A DNA stretch of 64,000 nucleotides from assembly GCA_945271295.1 (NCBI GenBank), contig CALYPG010000007.1, positions 1 to 64,000 on the forward strand. Direction: 5' to 3'. The notes beneath the pieces were generated by a model, which had not been told where the DNA came from, ran no database searches, and worked only from the letters and a program-made list of their open reading frames with translations. How positions within the stretch are numbered: position 1 is the stretch's first letter; every line of letters starts with the position of its first letter. The DNA is from an uncultured Gilliamella sp. GTDB lineage: Bacteria > Pseudomonadota > Gammaproteobacteria > Enterobacterales > Orbaceae. Below, one piece after another: positions 26,140-34,600 of the stretch. The position numbers were made by a program, and so were the translations under genes.

Positions 26140-27063
26140 ATGAAACGATGCTCTTTTATTACGATTATATTATTTATAGTTAGCTCAAGTGTATACGGGC
26201 AATCATTTAATATTGCTAAAAAATACCGTGGGGATCCCTTTTTTAGTAACAATAATATGCTAGAGCTTGAGCATGATTGCATAAGACATCCAGATTATTG
26301 GCAAGACGAGGATGAAAAAAAGAAAGATGATGAGCGTTGCCCTTTAAATCATCTTACCTTTGATTTTAGCAGATTATATAAGTTAATTGTTAAAAATCCT
26401 ATTGCTTATAAAGATAATAATATACAACTTAGGCTAAGTAAATCGAAACAAGATTATGATCCAAACGAAGACGGTGGCGAGATCACCTTGTCTTTAATTT
26501 ACCAAAATAAAGTGAAAGATAAGATTTTTTTAGCTGATAATTTTTTTGAACTTGGTGAATATGCGGTTGGTTATCAACGTTACTATATTGCACCAAGTGG
26601 CGACATTTATACGATATTATTTGTAGAAACAGAGGAAGGCATTACTCCAATATTAAGGAAACATTATCACATTGACACTAACAAAATGGAGTTTACCCTT
26701 AAAGAGATGTTAATTAGTGCAGCTGATACACATTTTCAAATTATCTATCCAACGCAATTTAACGTCCTTACTGAAAAACTTCAATTGGATTACAGTCAAC
26801 AACAATCTGATTCCTGCCAAGAAGAGATAAAAGATGGTGAATATCACCCTTGTTATTTAGATTTATATCAATATTATGAAAATAAGTTAAAACAAAAATT
26901 ACAAAATCAATCTTTTGCTACATTAAAACAAAAAATGGACTCAATTTGTTTAACAGCAGCTTTACCTGTTTATCATAAGGATATATTTCCTTATTTGTCT
27001 AAAATGATGTCTTGCTCAATACAACAATTTAAACAAGAAATAAACCAACCAGGAAAAAATTGA
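26140..27063 (+). CDS. Secreted protein of unknown function 2
   Basis: A 307-residue protein not recognised by me. It has a signal peptide (MKRCSFITIILFIVSSSVYG, cleavage about residue 20) and a strong Shine-Dalgarno GAGGAG 8 bases before the ATG. The mature chain is hydrophilic with an acidic-basic stretch QDEDEKKKDDERC near residues 55-67, a probable beta-rich centre, and at the C-terminus a helical part with Cys pairs (SDSCQEEI, HPCYLDLY, DSICLTA, MMSCSIQQF). The Cys content fits disulfide-bonded periplasmic folding. It appears co-oriented with the gene at 25232; both lie in an AT-rich tract between conserved housekeeping genes. Confidence 0.7.
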   Translation: MKRCSFITIILFIVSSSVYGQSFNIAKKYRGDPFFSNNNMLELEHDCIRHPDYWQDEDEKKKDDERCPLNHLTFDFSRLYKLIVKNPIAYKDNNIQLRLSKSKQDYDPNEDGGEITLSLIYQNKVKDKIFLADNFFELGEYAVGYQRYYIAPSGDIYTILFVETEEGITPILRKHYHIDTNKMEFTLKEMLISAADTHFQIIYPTQFNVLTEKLQLDYSQQQSDSCQEEIKDGEYHPCYLDLYQYYENKLKQKLQNQSFATLKQKMDSICLTAALPVYHKDIFPYLSKMMSCSIQQFKQEINQPGKN

Positions 27064-27149
27064 CTCAGTCAGACTGATAAAATATGAAACTAGCTAAATA
27101 TTGTAAATATATGGTGATTATAATATGGAAAAAAATAAGGTTATGCTAA

Positions 27150-27265
27150 ACTTAAATAAACTCTGAAGCTCTTTTACCTAAGTGATACCAATACTTTTGT
27201 CATAAGGTGAATTAGCCGCGGTATAGTACAGAAATGGCTATGCTTCCCGATTTGGATAAGGTGTT
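27150..27265 (+). promoter_or_regulatory. Possible molybdenum-cofactor riboswitch leader of moaA
   Basis: The 210-base moaA leader holds TAGCC (27213-27217) pairing with GGCTA (27236-27240), followed directly by TGCTTCCCGATTTGG. The Moco RNA motif in front of E. coli moaA contains, as I remember it, a closely similar CCTCCCGAT element just before the gene. A dyad with GTGATA/GTCATA near 27182-27204 adds structure. The match is by eye on a short conserved core; the boundaries are approximate. Confidence 0.3.
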
Positions 27266-27273
27266 TTTAAGCT

Positions 27274-28248
27274 ATGCAATTAATGGATAATTATCAGCGT
27301 CGATTTCAGTATCTACGTTTGTCGATTACCGAGCAGTGTAATTTTCAGTGCCAGTACTGTTTACCTCAAGGTTATCAATCTAACAAAGATCATAAATTTC
27401 TATCACTAAGTGAAATCAATAATATTGTGGCCACATTTACTGAGTTAGGTGTGCACAAAATCCGACTAACTGGTGGTGAACCAACCTTACGCCGTGACTT
27501 TATCGATATTCTATCCATGATTTCCTCTTACCCAAGTATTAAAGAACTGGCTATTACCACTAATGGTTCACGTTTATTAAAAAATATCACCCACTGGCAG
27601 CAAGCGGGTTTAACTGCAATTAATATCAGTATTGATAGTTTTTCGCCTCATTTATTCAAATTAATTACTGGTCAAGATAAACTCAAAGAAATCATTCAAT
27701 GTGTTGAAAAATCGTTAGAGGTTGGCATAAAAAAAGTCAAAATCAACACCGTGTTAATGAAAAATATGAATGATAATCTCAGCGATTATTTAGCTTGGAT
27801 CAAACATCGACCTGTCGATTTACGTTTTATTGAGCTTATGGAAACAGGTGAAAGCGATGAGGTATTTAATCGTTATCATTTAGCCGGTAATTTAATTGAA
27901 ACTCAACTCCTAGCCCAAGGGTGGCAATTGCAACCGAAAGTGGCATTATCAGGACCTGCTAAAGTGTATTCGCACAGTGATTATCAAGGTAAAATTGGGC
28001 TAATCATGCCGTATTCCAAAGATTTTTGTAAAAGTTGCAATCGATTACGGGTTTCCTCACTAGGTAAATTACATTACTGTTTATTTGGTGATGAGGCTGT
28101 TGATTTACGTGATTTGTTGGTCAGTGCCGATCAAAAAGAACAATTAAAAGCCAGAATTTTAGCGTCCTTAATGAGCAAACCTGAAAAACACTTCTTACAT
28201 GATCATAAAGTGGGTATTACACCTAACTTATCATATATTGGTGGTTAA
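27274..28248 (+). CDS. moaA: GTP 3',8-cyclase MoaA
   Basis: The radical-SAM enzyme that starts molybdopterin synthesis from GTP, needed for the formate dehydrogenase encoded in this window. Of its 324 residues, the N-terminal [4Fe-4S] cluster motif is CNFQCQYC (Cys22, 26, 29), the SAM site RLTGGEPTLRRD follows near 66-77, and the C-terminal GTP-side cluster uses CKSC (252, 255) and Cys269. The C-terminus ends in Gly-Gly (YIGG), which is required for activity. An in-frame ATG three codons on (27283) is an alternative start. No moaB-E follow; the 3' end overlaps the convergent gluQ by 18 bases. Confidence 0.94.
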   Translation: MQLMDNYQRRFQYLRLSITEQCNFQCQYCLPQGYQSNKDHKFLSLSEINNIVATFTELGVHKIRLTGGEPTLRRDFIDILSMISSYPSIKELAITTNGSRLLKNITHWQQAGLTAINISIDSFSPHLFKLITGQDKLKEIIQCVEKSLEVGIKKVKINTVLMKNMNDNLSDYLAWIKHRPVDLRFIELMETGESDEVFNRYHLAGNLIETQLLAQGWQLQPKVALSGPAKVYSHSDYQGKIGLIMPYSKDFCKSCNRLRVSSLGKLHYCLFGDEAVDLRDLLVSADQKEQLKARILASLMSKPEKHFLHDHKVGITPNLSYIGG

Positions 28249-29118
28249 CTGACTGTTTTGCTTTGGCACTTTGGCTATATCCCAATGGTCAATAGCCCAC
28301 TCTAAAAGTTGTTGTTGAGAGGCATCTTGCCAATTTTCCGGAATAATTTGCCCTAAAAATTGTAATGCTTGAGCTGTTGCGGTAGTTAGATCATTTAGAT
28401 CGAGTGGTTGAGCATGATTTTGTTTAGACAGTTTATTTCCATTGTTGTCTAATACCAATGGTAAGTGACAATATGTGGGCACGGGTAAATCAAGTAATTG
28501 ATAAAGTGATATTTGTTTGGCGGTAACGGGTAACAAATCTGCTCCCCTTACAATTTCGGTAATGCCTTGCTGATAATCATCAAGCACTACCACTAAATTA
28601 TAAGCAAATAAACCATCTTTACGGTGGATAATAAAATCTTCTTGTGCATTAGCAATATCAACATTTTGTAAACCACGAATTTGATCGGTAAATTGATAAA
28701 TAGGGCGGGTTTGTTTTAAACGTATAGCAAGTGGTTGTTGTGGTGCATTACTTAAATGTCGATTGCGACAAAAACCATCATAAACACCGCTAGGCAGGTT
28801 ATGGATACGCTGGCGAGTACAATCACAATAATAAGCGTACTGTTTATCAAGCAAGGATTGTAAAACGGCTTGATATCGCTTATAACAAGCCGATTGATAT
28901 AAGATGTCATCATCCCAAAACAAATTAAAAGCCTCTAGTGTTTTTAAAATTAGGGATGATGCGCCTTTGACTTCACGTGGCGGGTCAATATCCTCAATGC
29001 GAATCAACCATTTGCCACATTGAGATTTAGCTTGAAGATAACTACCAAGAGCCGTCACCAATGAACCGAAATGTAATGGTCCAGATGGTGAGGGAGCAAA
29101 ACGACCAATATAATGCAT
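28231..29118 (-). CDS. gluQ: Glutamyl-Q tRNA(Asp) synthetase
   Basis: Attaches glutamate to the queuosine base in the anticodon of tRNA(Asp). It resembles the catalytic half of glutamyl-tRNA synthetase without an anticodon-binding domain. The family start is YIGRFAPSPSGPLHFGSL, so I place the start at ATG 29118 (MHYIGRF, 295 residues; E. coli YadB is about 300); a TTG at 29148 would add ten residues. The HIGH-like motif is LHFGSL, the KMSKS-like motif is KLSKQNHA, and a zinc site is formed by CDCTRQR and later Cys. It lies 42 bases behind dksA, as in E. coli, and its stop lies inside moaA on the other strand. Confidence 0.95.
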   Translation of the reverse strand: MHYIGRFAPSPSGPLHFGSLVTALGSYLQAKSQCGKWLIRIEDIDPPREVKGASSLILKTLEAFNLFWDDDILYQSACYKRYQAVLQSLLDKQYAYYCDCTRQRIHNLPSGVYDGFCRNRHLSNAPQQPLAIRLKQTRPIYQFTDQIRGLQNVDIANAQEDFIIHRKDGLFAYNLVVVLDDYQQGITEIVRGADLLPVTAKQISLYQLLDLPVPTYCHLPLVLDNNGNKLSKQNHAQPLDLNDLTTATAQALQFLGQIIPENWQDASQQQLLEWAIDHWDIAKVPKQNSQLTTNI

Positions 29119-29160
29119 GGTGTATGTCGCAAAATAACAGATAATCAACTCAAATCAAGA

Positions 29161-29616
29161 TTATATGCCCATTTGTTTTTCACGTAGTTCAGCCAGTGTT
29201 TTACAATCAATACATAAATCAGCCGTTGGTCTTGCTTCTAAACGGCGAATACCAATTTCTACACCACAAGACTCGCAAAAACCAAAATCATCTGTTTCAA
29301 TTTTCTTTAACGTTTTTTCGATTTTCTTAATGAGTTTACGTTCTCTATCTCGAGCACGAAGTTCTAAACTGAACTCTTCTTCTTGTGTCGCCCGGTCAGC
29401 AGGATCTGGAAAGTTTGCCGCCTCATCTTGCATATGAGAAACAGTTTTACCCATTTCACCTTGTAGTTGAGCTAACCATGCTTCTAAAATTAGTTTAAAA
29501 TGTTTCAATTGCTTAGGATTCATATACTCCTCATCTTTAGCCTCTTTGTAAGGCTCCAGCCCCGCAATTGAAAGTAGGCTTAGAGAAGATGTATTTACTT
29601 TTTGTTCCTTTTTCAC
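29161..29616 (-). CDS. dksA: RNA polymerase-binding transcription factor DksA
   Basis: Works with ppGpp on RNA polymerase through its secondary channel to control rRNA and amino acid operons. I use the GTG at 29616 because AAGGGGG lies 7-8 bases upstream and the product is then exactly 151 residues, as in E. coli; an ATG seven codons upstream would contain that Shine-Dalgarno. Coiled-coil tip aspartates lie in [14 protein letters not shown], and the four-Cys zinc finger is CESC...CIDC near 114-138. A sigma70-type promoter is visible at 29656-29683. Confidence 0.97.
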   Translation of the reverse strand: MKKEQKVNTSSLSLLSIAGLEPYKEAKDEEYMNPKQLKHFKLILEAWLAQLQGEMGKTVSHMQDEAANFPDPADRATQEEEFSLELRARDRERKLIKKIEKTLKKIETDDFGFCESCGVEIGIRRLEARPTADLCIDCKTLAELREKQMGI

Positions 29617-29655
29617 AGCAATCCCCCTTAAGTACATATTATTTTTAGGGGGTAA

Positions 29656-29683
29656 ACTATAGCAATAAATTGGCTATTGGCAA
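29656..29683 (-). promoter_or_regulatory. dksA promoter (sigma70 type)
   Basis: On the minus strand TTGCCA (29683-29678) and TATAGT (29661-29656) are separated by 16 bases, about 40 bases upstream of the GTG start codon. The predicted transcript begins near 29650, within CCCCCT, which can pair with the AGGGGG of the dksA Shine-Dalgarno. Confidence 0.55.
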
Positions 29684-29753
29684 ATTTTTTTTGTGTTTTT
29701 TTTCACTATAAAAAATGTAAATGTTCACAACTCTATGTTATTAATCAATATAA

Positions 29754-30239
29754 TTATTTGTTCCATCTTATCAATCCATTCCTTTCACAATTAGCGACTA
29801 AATCGGATAATTTTTGATTATTGGGTAATACAAGCGTTGGAGCAATATCAAATAAAGGATAGAGAACAAACTCTCTAAATTGCATATGATAATGTGGAAT
29901 TGTAAGTCTTTCACTATCAATAACCAAATCATCATACAGTAAAATATCGAGATCTAGGGTTCTAGCTCCCCAACGATTATCTTTACGCACTCGTCCCTGT
30001 GATTGTTCTATTGCCTGTAGCTGATCAAGCAATTCTATTGGGGATAAAGTGGTATTAATTTTAATTACTGCATTTAGATAATCATTTTGGTCTTGGGGAC
30101 CAAGCGGTTTGCTGCGGTAAAAGGGTGAAACATCAATAACTTTACTTTGTGGTAACTGTTGCAAAGCCATAATGGCTTGATTAGCTTGAGCAAATGGGTC
30201 TTCCAAATTGCTACCTAAAGCGATATAACAAATTGACAT
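29754..30239 (-). CDS. folK: HPPK, 6-hydroxymethyl-7,8-dihydropterin pyrophosphokinase
   Basis: Transfers pyrophosphate from ATP to 6-hydroxymethyl-dihydropterin in folate synthesis. I use ATG 30239 (MSICYIALGSNLEDP), which matches the E. coli N-terminus; a TTG at 30266 would add nine residues. The 161 residues include the HPPK signatures FYRSKPLGPQDQNDYLNAV near 42-60 and RWGARTLDLDILLYDD near 83-98, the latter with the Mg2+-binding Asp pair. Usually folK follows pcnB downstream of dksA-gluQ; here it is upstream of dksA and pcnB is missing. Confidence 0.95.
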   Translation of the reverse strand: MSICYIALGSNLEDPFAQANQAIMALQQLPQSKVIDVSPFYRSKPLGPQDQNDYLNAVIKINTTLSPIELLDQLQAIEQSQGRVRKDNRWGARTLDLDILLYDDLVIDSERLTIPHYHMQFREFVLYPLFDIAPTLVLPNNQKLSDLVANCERNGLIRWNK

Positions 30240-30451
30240 AATGCTATTTAACTTTTTATGGATCAAATGTAATCGGATGTCGATATTTTAACATATAAAA
30301 TAATAGCAAAAAATCGCTATATATTGGTTCACGGTTATGCCTTCACGTTATTAAAATATAACTAGACAATCTTTAACTTATTACTGTTTATGCGTTATGG
30401 TAACGTAAATCAGTTGGTTTTGTGGTGATGTACTTATTTTGAGATTTTAAA

Positions 30452-31810
30452 ATGAATTTAGCTCAACAATTGAGTTTTTTGATAGCAAATACACCAGTAA
30501 TTAATGATCCTAACGTGATTGATCGTGCAATTAATGGTGTGATTGATTATTTGGCTAGTAGTTTACAAGCACGCAATGAAGTTGATATTCACAAGCTGTT
30601 AGCTTGGATAGAGGATGAAGGTGGCACAGCAAAGGTGTGGTTAGTTGGTCAAAAAAAGTTAGTTACCGCTCGGCAAGCCGCACTCTTTAATGGCTTTCAA
30701 GCGCATTATTTAGATTACGATGATGTACATTCAGATGTACGCGGTCACCCCTCAGCAGTAATCTTATCGGCGTTAATTGCCAGTATTCGGCTTGATAAGC
30801 GGATAGCTAATATTGATAGCAAAAGGTTTTTAACTGCTTATATTATTGGCATTGAAGTTATGGCATTGTTAGGCCAAAGTGTCAACCCAAAGCATTATGA
30901 AAAAGGTTGGCACGCAACCATGACTTTAGGTGGAATGGCGGCAACTGCGGCAATTTGCTATCTTCATGATGAACCATTTTTATCACAAGCTTTAACATTA
31001 GCCGCGACGCAAGCATCAGGAATGCGTTTGCTTATGGGCACTGCGATTAAATTCTTACATGCGGGACTTGCGGCACAAAGTGCCATACAGTCTGTTGAAT
31101 GGTTGAGAGTGGGGATCGATGCTGATAAAGATTTTTTAGATGATAAGCTGGGTTTTTTAGCGATTTATGGGGAGGGAAATACACGTTTAAATTTAGAGAA
31201 TTGGGGGCGACCATGGAAAATTGTAGATCCCGGTTTATGGTTTAAAACTTATTCTTATTGTTCCGCTGCTGCTTATATTGCCGATGCGGGTCAATTACTT
31301 TATCAACATGCTAAGTTTGATATTAATAAAATTGAACATATCACCATTTTTTTTGCACCACCAAAAAGTGATGCGGCGTTGATCTATAAAACGCCATTAT
31401 TAGCTGACCAAGGGCGATTTTCGGCAGAATATATTCTTGCTTTAACCTTATTGGGAATACCACTTAATTTTCAGCAGTTTACTCCAATGCCGATTGCTGA
31501 TCAGATTCAAAGATTAATGCAAAAAATGCAACGTAGCTATCAAATACAACTACCTCCTCATCCGGAAAGTTATAATCAACGTTATGTGGTGGTAGAAATA
31601 TTGTTCAGTAGTGGTGAAAAACTTAGTCAACGAATTGATTTTCCGAAAGGTTCTCCGAAAAATCCATATAGTCAAAATGAAATGTGGTTAAAGTTGTTCA
31701 CCGCTATTGGTGATCGGCAACAGACCGAAAAATTAATAACGGATATTCGTAAATTGGCAATAGGAACTGATGTTTATCAATTTTTATCATCATATGCATT
31801 TACGCTCTAA
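30452..31810 (+). CDS. MmgE/PrpD-family protein (probable epimerase/racemase)
   Basis: A 452-residue member of the MmgE/PrpD fold, which includes 2-methylcitrate dehydratase, iminodisuccinate epimerase and Bacillus YxeQ. Family blocks seen: NGFQAHYLDYDDVHSDVRGHPSAV near residues 88-111 (quoted in part), KHYEKGWHATMTLGGMAA near 149-166, and FKTYSYCSAAAY near 262-273, where PrpD has its Lys-x-Cys-type block. No prpB/prpC methylcitrate genes accompany it. Instead it faces, tail to tail at 55 bases, a lyase-GNAT-ABC importer operon. That company points to an epimerase of a succinyl-amino acid adduct rather than propionate metabolism. Family firm, reaction inferred. Confidence 0.85.
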   Translation: MNLAQQLSFLIANTPVINDPNVIDRAINGVIDYLASSLQARNEVDIHKLLAWIEDEGGTAKVWLVGQKKLVTARQAALFNGFQAHYLDYDDVHSDVRGHPSAVILSALIASIRLDKRIANIDSKRFLTAYIIGIEVMALLGQSVNPKHYEKGWHATMTLGGMAATAAICYLHDEPFLSQALTLAATQASGMRLLMGTAIKFLHAGLAAQSAIQSVEWLRVGIDADKDFLDDKLGFLAIYGEGNTRLNLENWGRPWKIVDPGLWFKTYSYCSAAAYIADAGQLLYQHAKFDINKIEHITIFFAPPKSDAALIYKTPLLADQGRFSAEYILALTLLGIPLNFQQFTPMPIADQIQRLMQKMQRSYQIQLPPHPESYNQRYVVVEILFSSGEKLSQRIDFPKGSPKNPYSQNEMWLKLFTAIGDRQQTEKLITDIRKLAIGTDVYQFLSSYAFTL

Positions 31811-31865
31811 TGTTGATTTATTGTTAATGAATATTAATTTTTTTCAACCTAAATATCTCCGTCAA

Positions 31866-32618
31866 TTAAATTTCGAAGTCAATTTCATCCGTTAGTTGGC
31901 GTAAAAAACGCTGTGTAACTTCATTTTGAGGGTTATCAATAAGTGATTTTGCCTCGCCTTCTTCAACAATTACGCCATTGGCCATAAAAATGATGCGATC
32001 GGCAACATATTTTGCAAATTCCATTTCATGGGTGACAATAATCATGGTGATTTTTTCTTTTGCTAATTGCAACATGACTTGCAATACTTCATGTACACGT
32101 TCAGGGTCTAGTGCTGAGGTTGGTTCATCAAACAGTAATACTTTCGGCCTAACCGCGAGTGCTCTTGCAATAGCAACTCGTTGTTGTTGACCTCCCGATA
32201 ATGTGATTGGGTATTGGTCAGCATAGGGTAACATTCCAACTCGTTTCAGTAATGATAACCCTAGCTGTTTTGCTTCTAGCTTATCCATGTTTTGCCCAAC
32301 AATTAAAGGGAAAGTGATATTTTGCAAAGCAGTTTTATTTTTAAATAAATTATAGTGTTGAAACACCATTGCCGATTGCCTACGCAAATTAACTTCGTCT
32401 TTATTACTATAGTGTTCACAATTAAGTGATATTGCACCAATGCGAATTTGACCGGTATTAGGTTTTTCTAATAAATTTAAACAACGTAACAACGTTGATT
32501 TTCCAGAACCTGATGGGCCAATAATTGCAATAACTTCACCTTGTTTAATATTTAAGTTTATTTCCTTTAAAACTTCATTATCTGCAAATCGCTTGGATAA
32601 ATGTGAAACAGTAATCAT
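31866..32618 (-). CDS. Amino acid ABC transporter ATPase (TcyN/YxeO-like)
   Basis: A 250-residue ATPase of the polar amino acid uptake family. Walker A is GPSGSGKST near residues 34-42, the Q-loop MVFQHYNLF near 84, the signature LSGGQQQR near 141 and Walker B VLLFDEPTSALD near 161, followed by the switch His in VTHEM. It resembles TcyN, GlnQ and Bacillus YxeO. It is the last gene of a minus-strand operon with the permease 10 bases upstream. The C-terminus is slightly longer than in GlnQ (LTDEIDFEI). Confidence 0.92.
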   Translation of the reverse strand: MITVSHLSKRFADNEVLKEINLNIKQGEVIAIIGPSGSGKSTLLRCLNLLEKPNTGQIRIGAISLNCEHYSNKDEVNLRRQSAMVFQHYNLFKNKTALQNITFPLIVGQNMDKLEAKQLGLSLLKRVGMLPYADQYPITLSGGQQQRVAIARALAVRPKVLLFDEPTSALDPERVHEVLQVMLQLAKEKITMIIVTHEMEFAKYVADRIIFMANGVIVEEGEAKSLIDNPQNEVTQRFLRQLTDEIDFEI

Positions 32619-32628
32619 TGCCTTTTCC

Positions 32629-33300
32629 TTAACGATGATAGGGTTTACTGAACTTTTGTTCTAATTGTTTTTGTATCCAGGAGTAAACTACAACGGTAAG
32701 CCAGTAAACAATACCAACAGCTAAATAGGTTTCAAAGTAGAGAAACGAATCTACAGTTAACATCTTTCCAGCGGCTAATAGTTCTTGAACACCTACATAA
32801 AAAGCGACAGAGGAATCTTTCAGTAATGAAATAAACATATTACCTGTGTTGGGTAGTGCATTAATCATCGCCTGTGGCAATATAATGCCTCGATAGACCT
32901 GTATTATATTAAGTCCGGAAGTTAGCCCTGCTTCTTTTTGGCCTGGGTCGACGGAAGCTAAACCTGCGCGGAAAATTTCCGCTAAATAGGCTGAATATTT
33001 TAAGCTGAAACAGATAATGGCTGCGGTTGTTGCGCCCATATGTTTCAAAGCAGGGAAAATTGGTGGTAAGCCGTAATAAATAATAAACAGCAAAACTACT
33101 GAGGGTATGCCTCGAAATAGTGAAATAAAGAGCGCAAAAACAGGATCGATAATTTTGATTTTATTGTTACGCAAAAGTGCAATAGCTAATCCCAATATAA
33201 TAGCAAATATGATCGATATTACGGCAATAAGTAGTGTGACCGGCAGATAAGGTAATATCTGCGGGAACACATTAAAAAAATAGTTTATGTTAAACTTCAT
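32629..33300 (-). CDS. Amino acid ABC transporter permease (TcyL/YxeN-like)
   Basis: A 223-residue inner-membrane permease of the HisM/GlnP type with about five membrane segments (the first near residues 15-38). The EAA loop contacting the ATPase is KEAGLTSGLNIIQVYRGIILPQA near 140-162. FRGIPSVVLLFIIYYGLP near 62-79 is the conserved second block. The start codon overlaps the stop of the lipoprotein gene by 4 bases (ATGA), so the two are translationally coupled. Being the only permease, it should act as a homodimer. Confidence 0.92.
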   Translation of the reverse strand: MKFNINYFFNVFPQILPYLPVTLLIAVISIIFAIILGLAIALLRNNKIKIIDPVFALFISLFRGIPSVVLLFIIYYGLPPIFPALKHMGATTAAIICFSLKYSAYLAEIFRAGLASVDPGQKEAGLTSGLNIIQVYRGIILPQAMINALPNTGNMFISLLKDSSVAFYVGVQELLAAGKMLTVDSFLYFETYLAVGIVYWLTVVVYSWIQKQLEQKFSKPYHR

Positions 33301-34079
33301 GAGGTAATATCTTCACCAAAATATTTGATTGAAATTGTTTTTAGTGTGCCATTAGCACGTAATTTTTCGAGTACTTGATTGAATTTTTCTCGTAATGCTT
33401 GACCGTTTTCATCTTTACTAAATGGGAAAGCGACGTCTTCTATAGTTATTGGCTCGCCAACAAGTTTAAATGGTAAATTTTTGCGTTTTATTTCGGCAAG
33501 CAAAATTGGTTTGGAGTTAACATAACCATCAACTCGTTTATACTCAGTATCATACATTGCACCATCTCGTGTTTCATAAGTTTTGATAGTGATCTCATTA
33601 TTTGGGAAGACTTTTTTCAAATTATTAATATGATTTGAACCTAGCACGCCAGCAATGGTCTTACCTTGCAAATCAGTCAACGTTTGGATATCTTTATTAT
33701 CTTTATGAGTGACAATCTGACTACCATAAAAACTATATGCGGTAGAAAAGTCATATTTCTCCTGACGAGATGGTGTAACTGCCACTGCATTTGCCACCGT
33801 ATCTAAGCGGCCCGAATCAAATTGCCCCATTAATCCGCTAAATTCAGCAATGACCCATTCAACTTTATAATCTAATTCTTTGGCAATCGCCTCAGTTACT
33901 TCAATATCAAAACCAACCAACTTGCCATCTTGTTTATAACCATTAGGATAACTTTGTCCGGTTGAGCCAACTTTAATCACATGTTGTGCTATAGCTTGTT
34001 TATCAGATTTATTATCACAACCAACTAAAGTTAAGCTGGTTAATAACACAGCAAAAAGCAAAATTTTTATTTTATTCAT
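33297..34079 (-). CDS. Amino acid ABC transporter binding lipoprotein (TcyJ/YxeM-like)
   Basis: A 260-residue extracytoplasmic binding protein with a lipoprotein signal: hydrophobic core to residue 20 and lipobox LVGC with Cys21. The mature part begins the SBP_bac_3 fold with KVGSTGQSYPNGYKQ, then GKLVGFDIEVTEAIAKEL and ANAVAVTPSRQEKYDFS, the blocks that bind the amino acid alpha groups. It most resembles cystine-type receptors and Bacillus YxeM, from memory. It is the receptor of the importer whose permease and ATPase follow directly. Ligand inferred from the neighbouring enzymes to be a dicarboxylic amino acid adduct such as S-(2-succino)cysteine. Confidence 0.9.
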   Translation of the reverse strand: MNKIKILLFAVLLTSLTLVGCDNKSDKQAIAQHVIKVGSTGQSYPNGYKQDGKLVGFDIEVTEAIAKELDYKVEWVIAEFSGLMGQFDSGRLDTVANAVAVTPSRQEKYDFSTAYSFYGSQIVTHKDNKDIQTLTDLQGKTIAGVLGSNHINNLKKVFPNNEITIKTYETRDGAMYDTEYKRVDGYVNSKPILLAEIKRKNLPFKLVGEPITIEDVAFPFSKDENGQALREKFNQVLEKLRANGTLKTISIKYFGEDITS

Positions 34080-34600
34080 TATTTCTTACTCCTATTTTTC
34101 CATTCGGTATAAGTTTGGGTATTCAATATTTTTTCAAAATAGAGCGTGGTATGATCATCGGTTAAATCTGCTTGGCCTATTTGCTTAAACCCTTTTTTTA
34201 TATAAGCATCTGCAAGCCAAGGATGATTTGCGGCAGTGCCTAATGTTACCGCGGGTAATTTTAGTTGTTTGATGAGGATTTGCTGTTCAACCCAATCCCA
34301 TAATTGATTACCATAACCTTGGCCTTTGTAATTTGGATCGGTAGCAAACCAACCTAAATGTGGTACGCCATACGGGCCTGGATTATTTCCCCATGGGAAA
34401 CGAATACTTAATGTTGAAACAAGCTTGTCTTTTGCTTCTAGTACATAAACGGCGTTTGATGCAATATGCTGATGAATCTGTTTTTGCTTCGCCGTTGCAG
34501 CAGCAAAATGAATTCCCAATTTACTCACCGATTGATACGCACTATGTAGCAGCTTTTGATATGCTGTTATTTCCTCAAGAGTAATTAGACGAAATATCAT
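34079..34600 (-). CDS. GNAT-family N-acetyltransferase (YxeL-like context)
   Basis: A 173-residue acetyltransferase of the GNAT fold. The acetyl-CoA pyrophosphate loop is seen in DPNYKGQGYGNQLWDWV near residues 99-115 (Q/R-x-x-G-x-G pattern), followed by beta5 AVTLGTAANHPWLADAYIKKGF near 130-151 and the final strand TTLYFEK. Its start overlaps the lyase stop by ATGA and its stop shares a base with the lipoprotein start, so all three are coupled. In the Bacillus yxe pathway an acetyltransferase protects the amino group of S-(2-succino)cysteine; here the acceptor is unknown but likely the same substrate or the released amino acid. Confidence 0.82.
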   Translation of the reverse strand: MIFRLITLEEITAYQKLLHSAYQSVSKLGIHFAAATAKQKQIHQHIASNAVYVLEAKDKLVSTLSIRFPWGNNPGPYGVPHLGWFATDPNYKGQGYGNQLWDWVEQQILIKQLKLPAVTLGTAANHPWLADAYIKKGFKQIGQADLTDDHTTLYFEKILNTQTYTEWKNRSKK

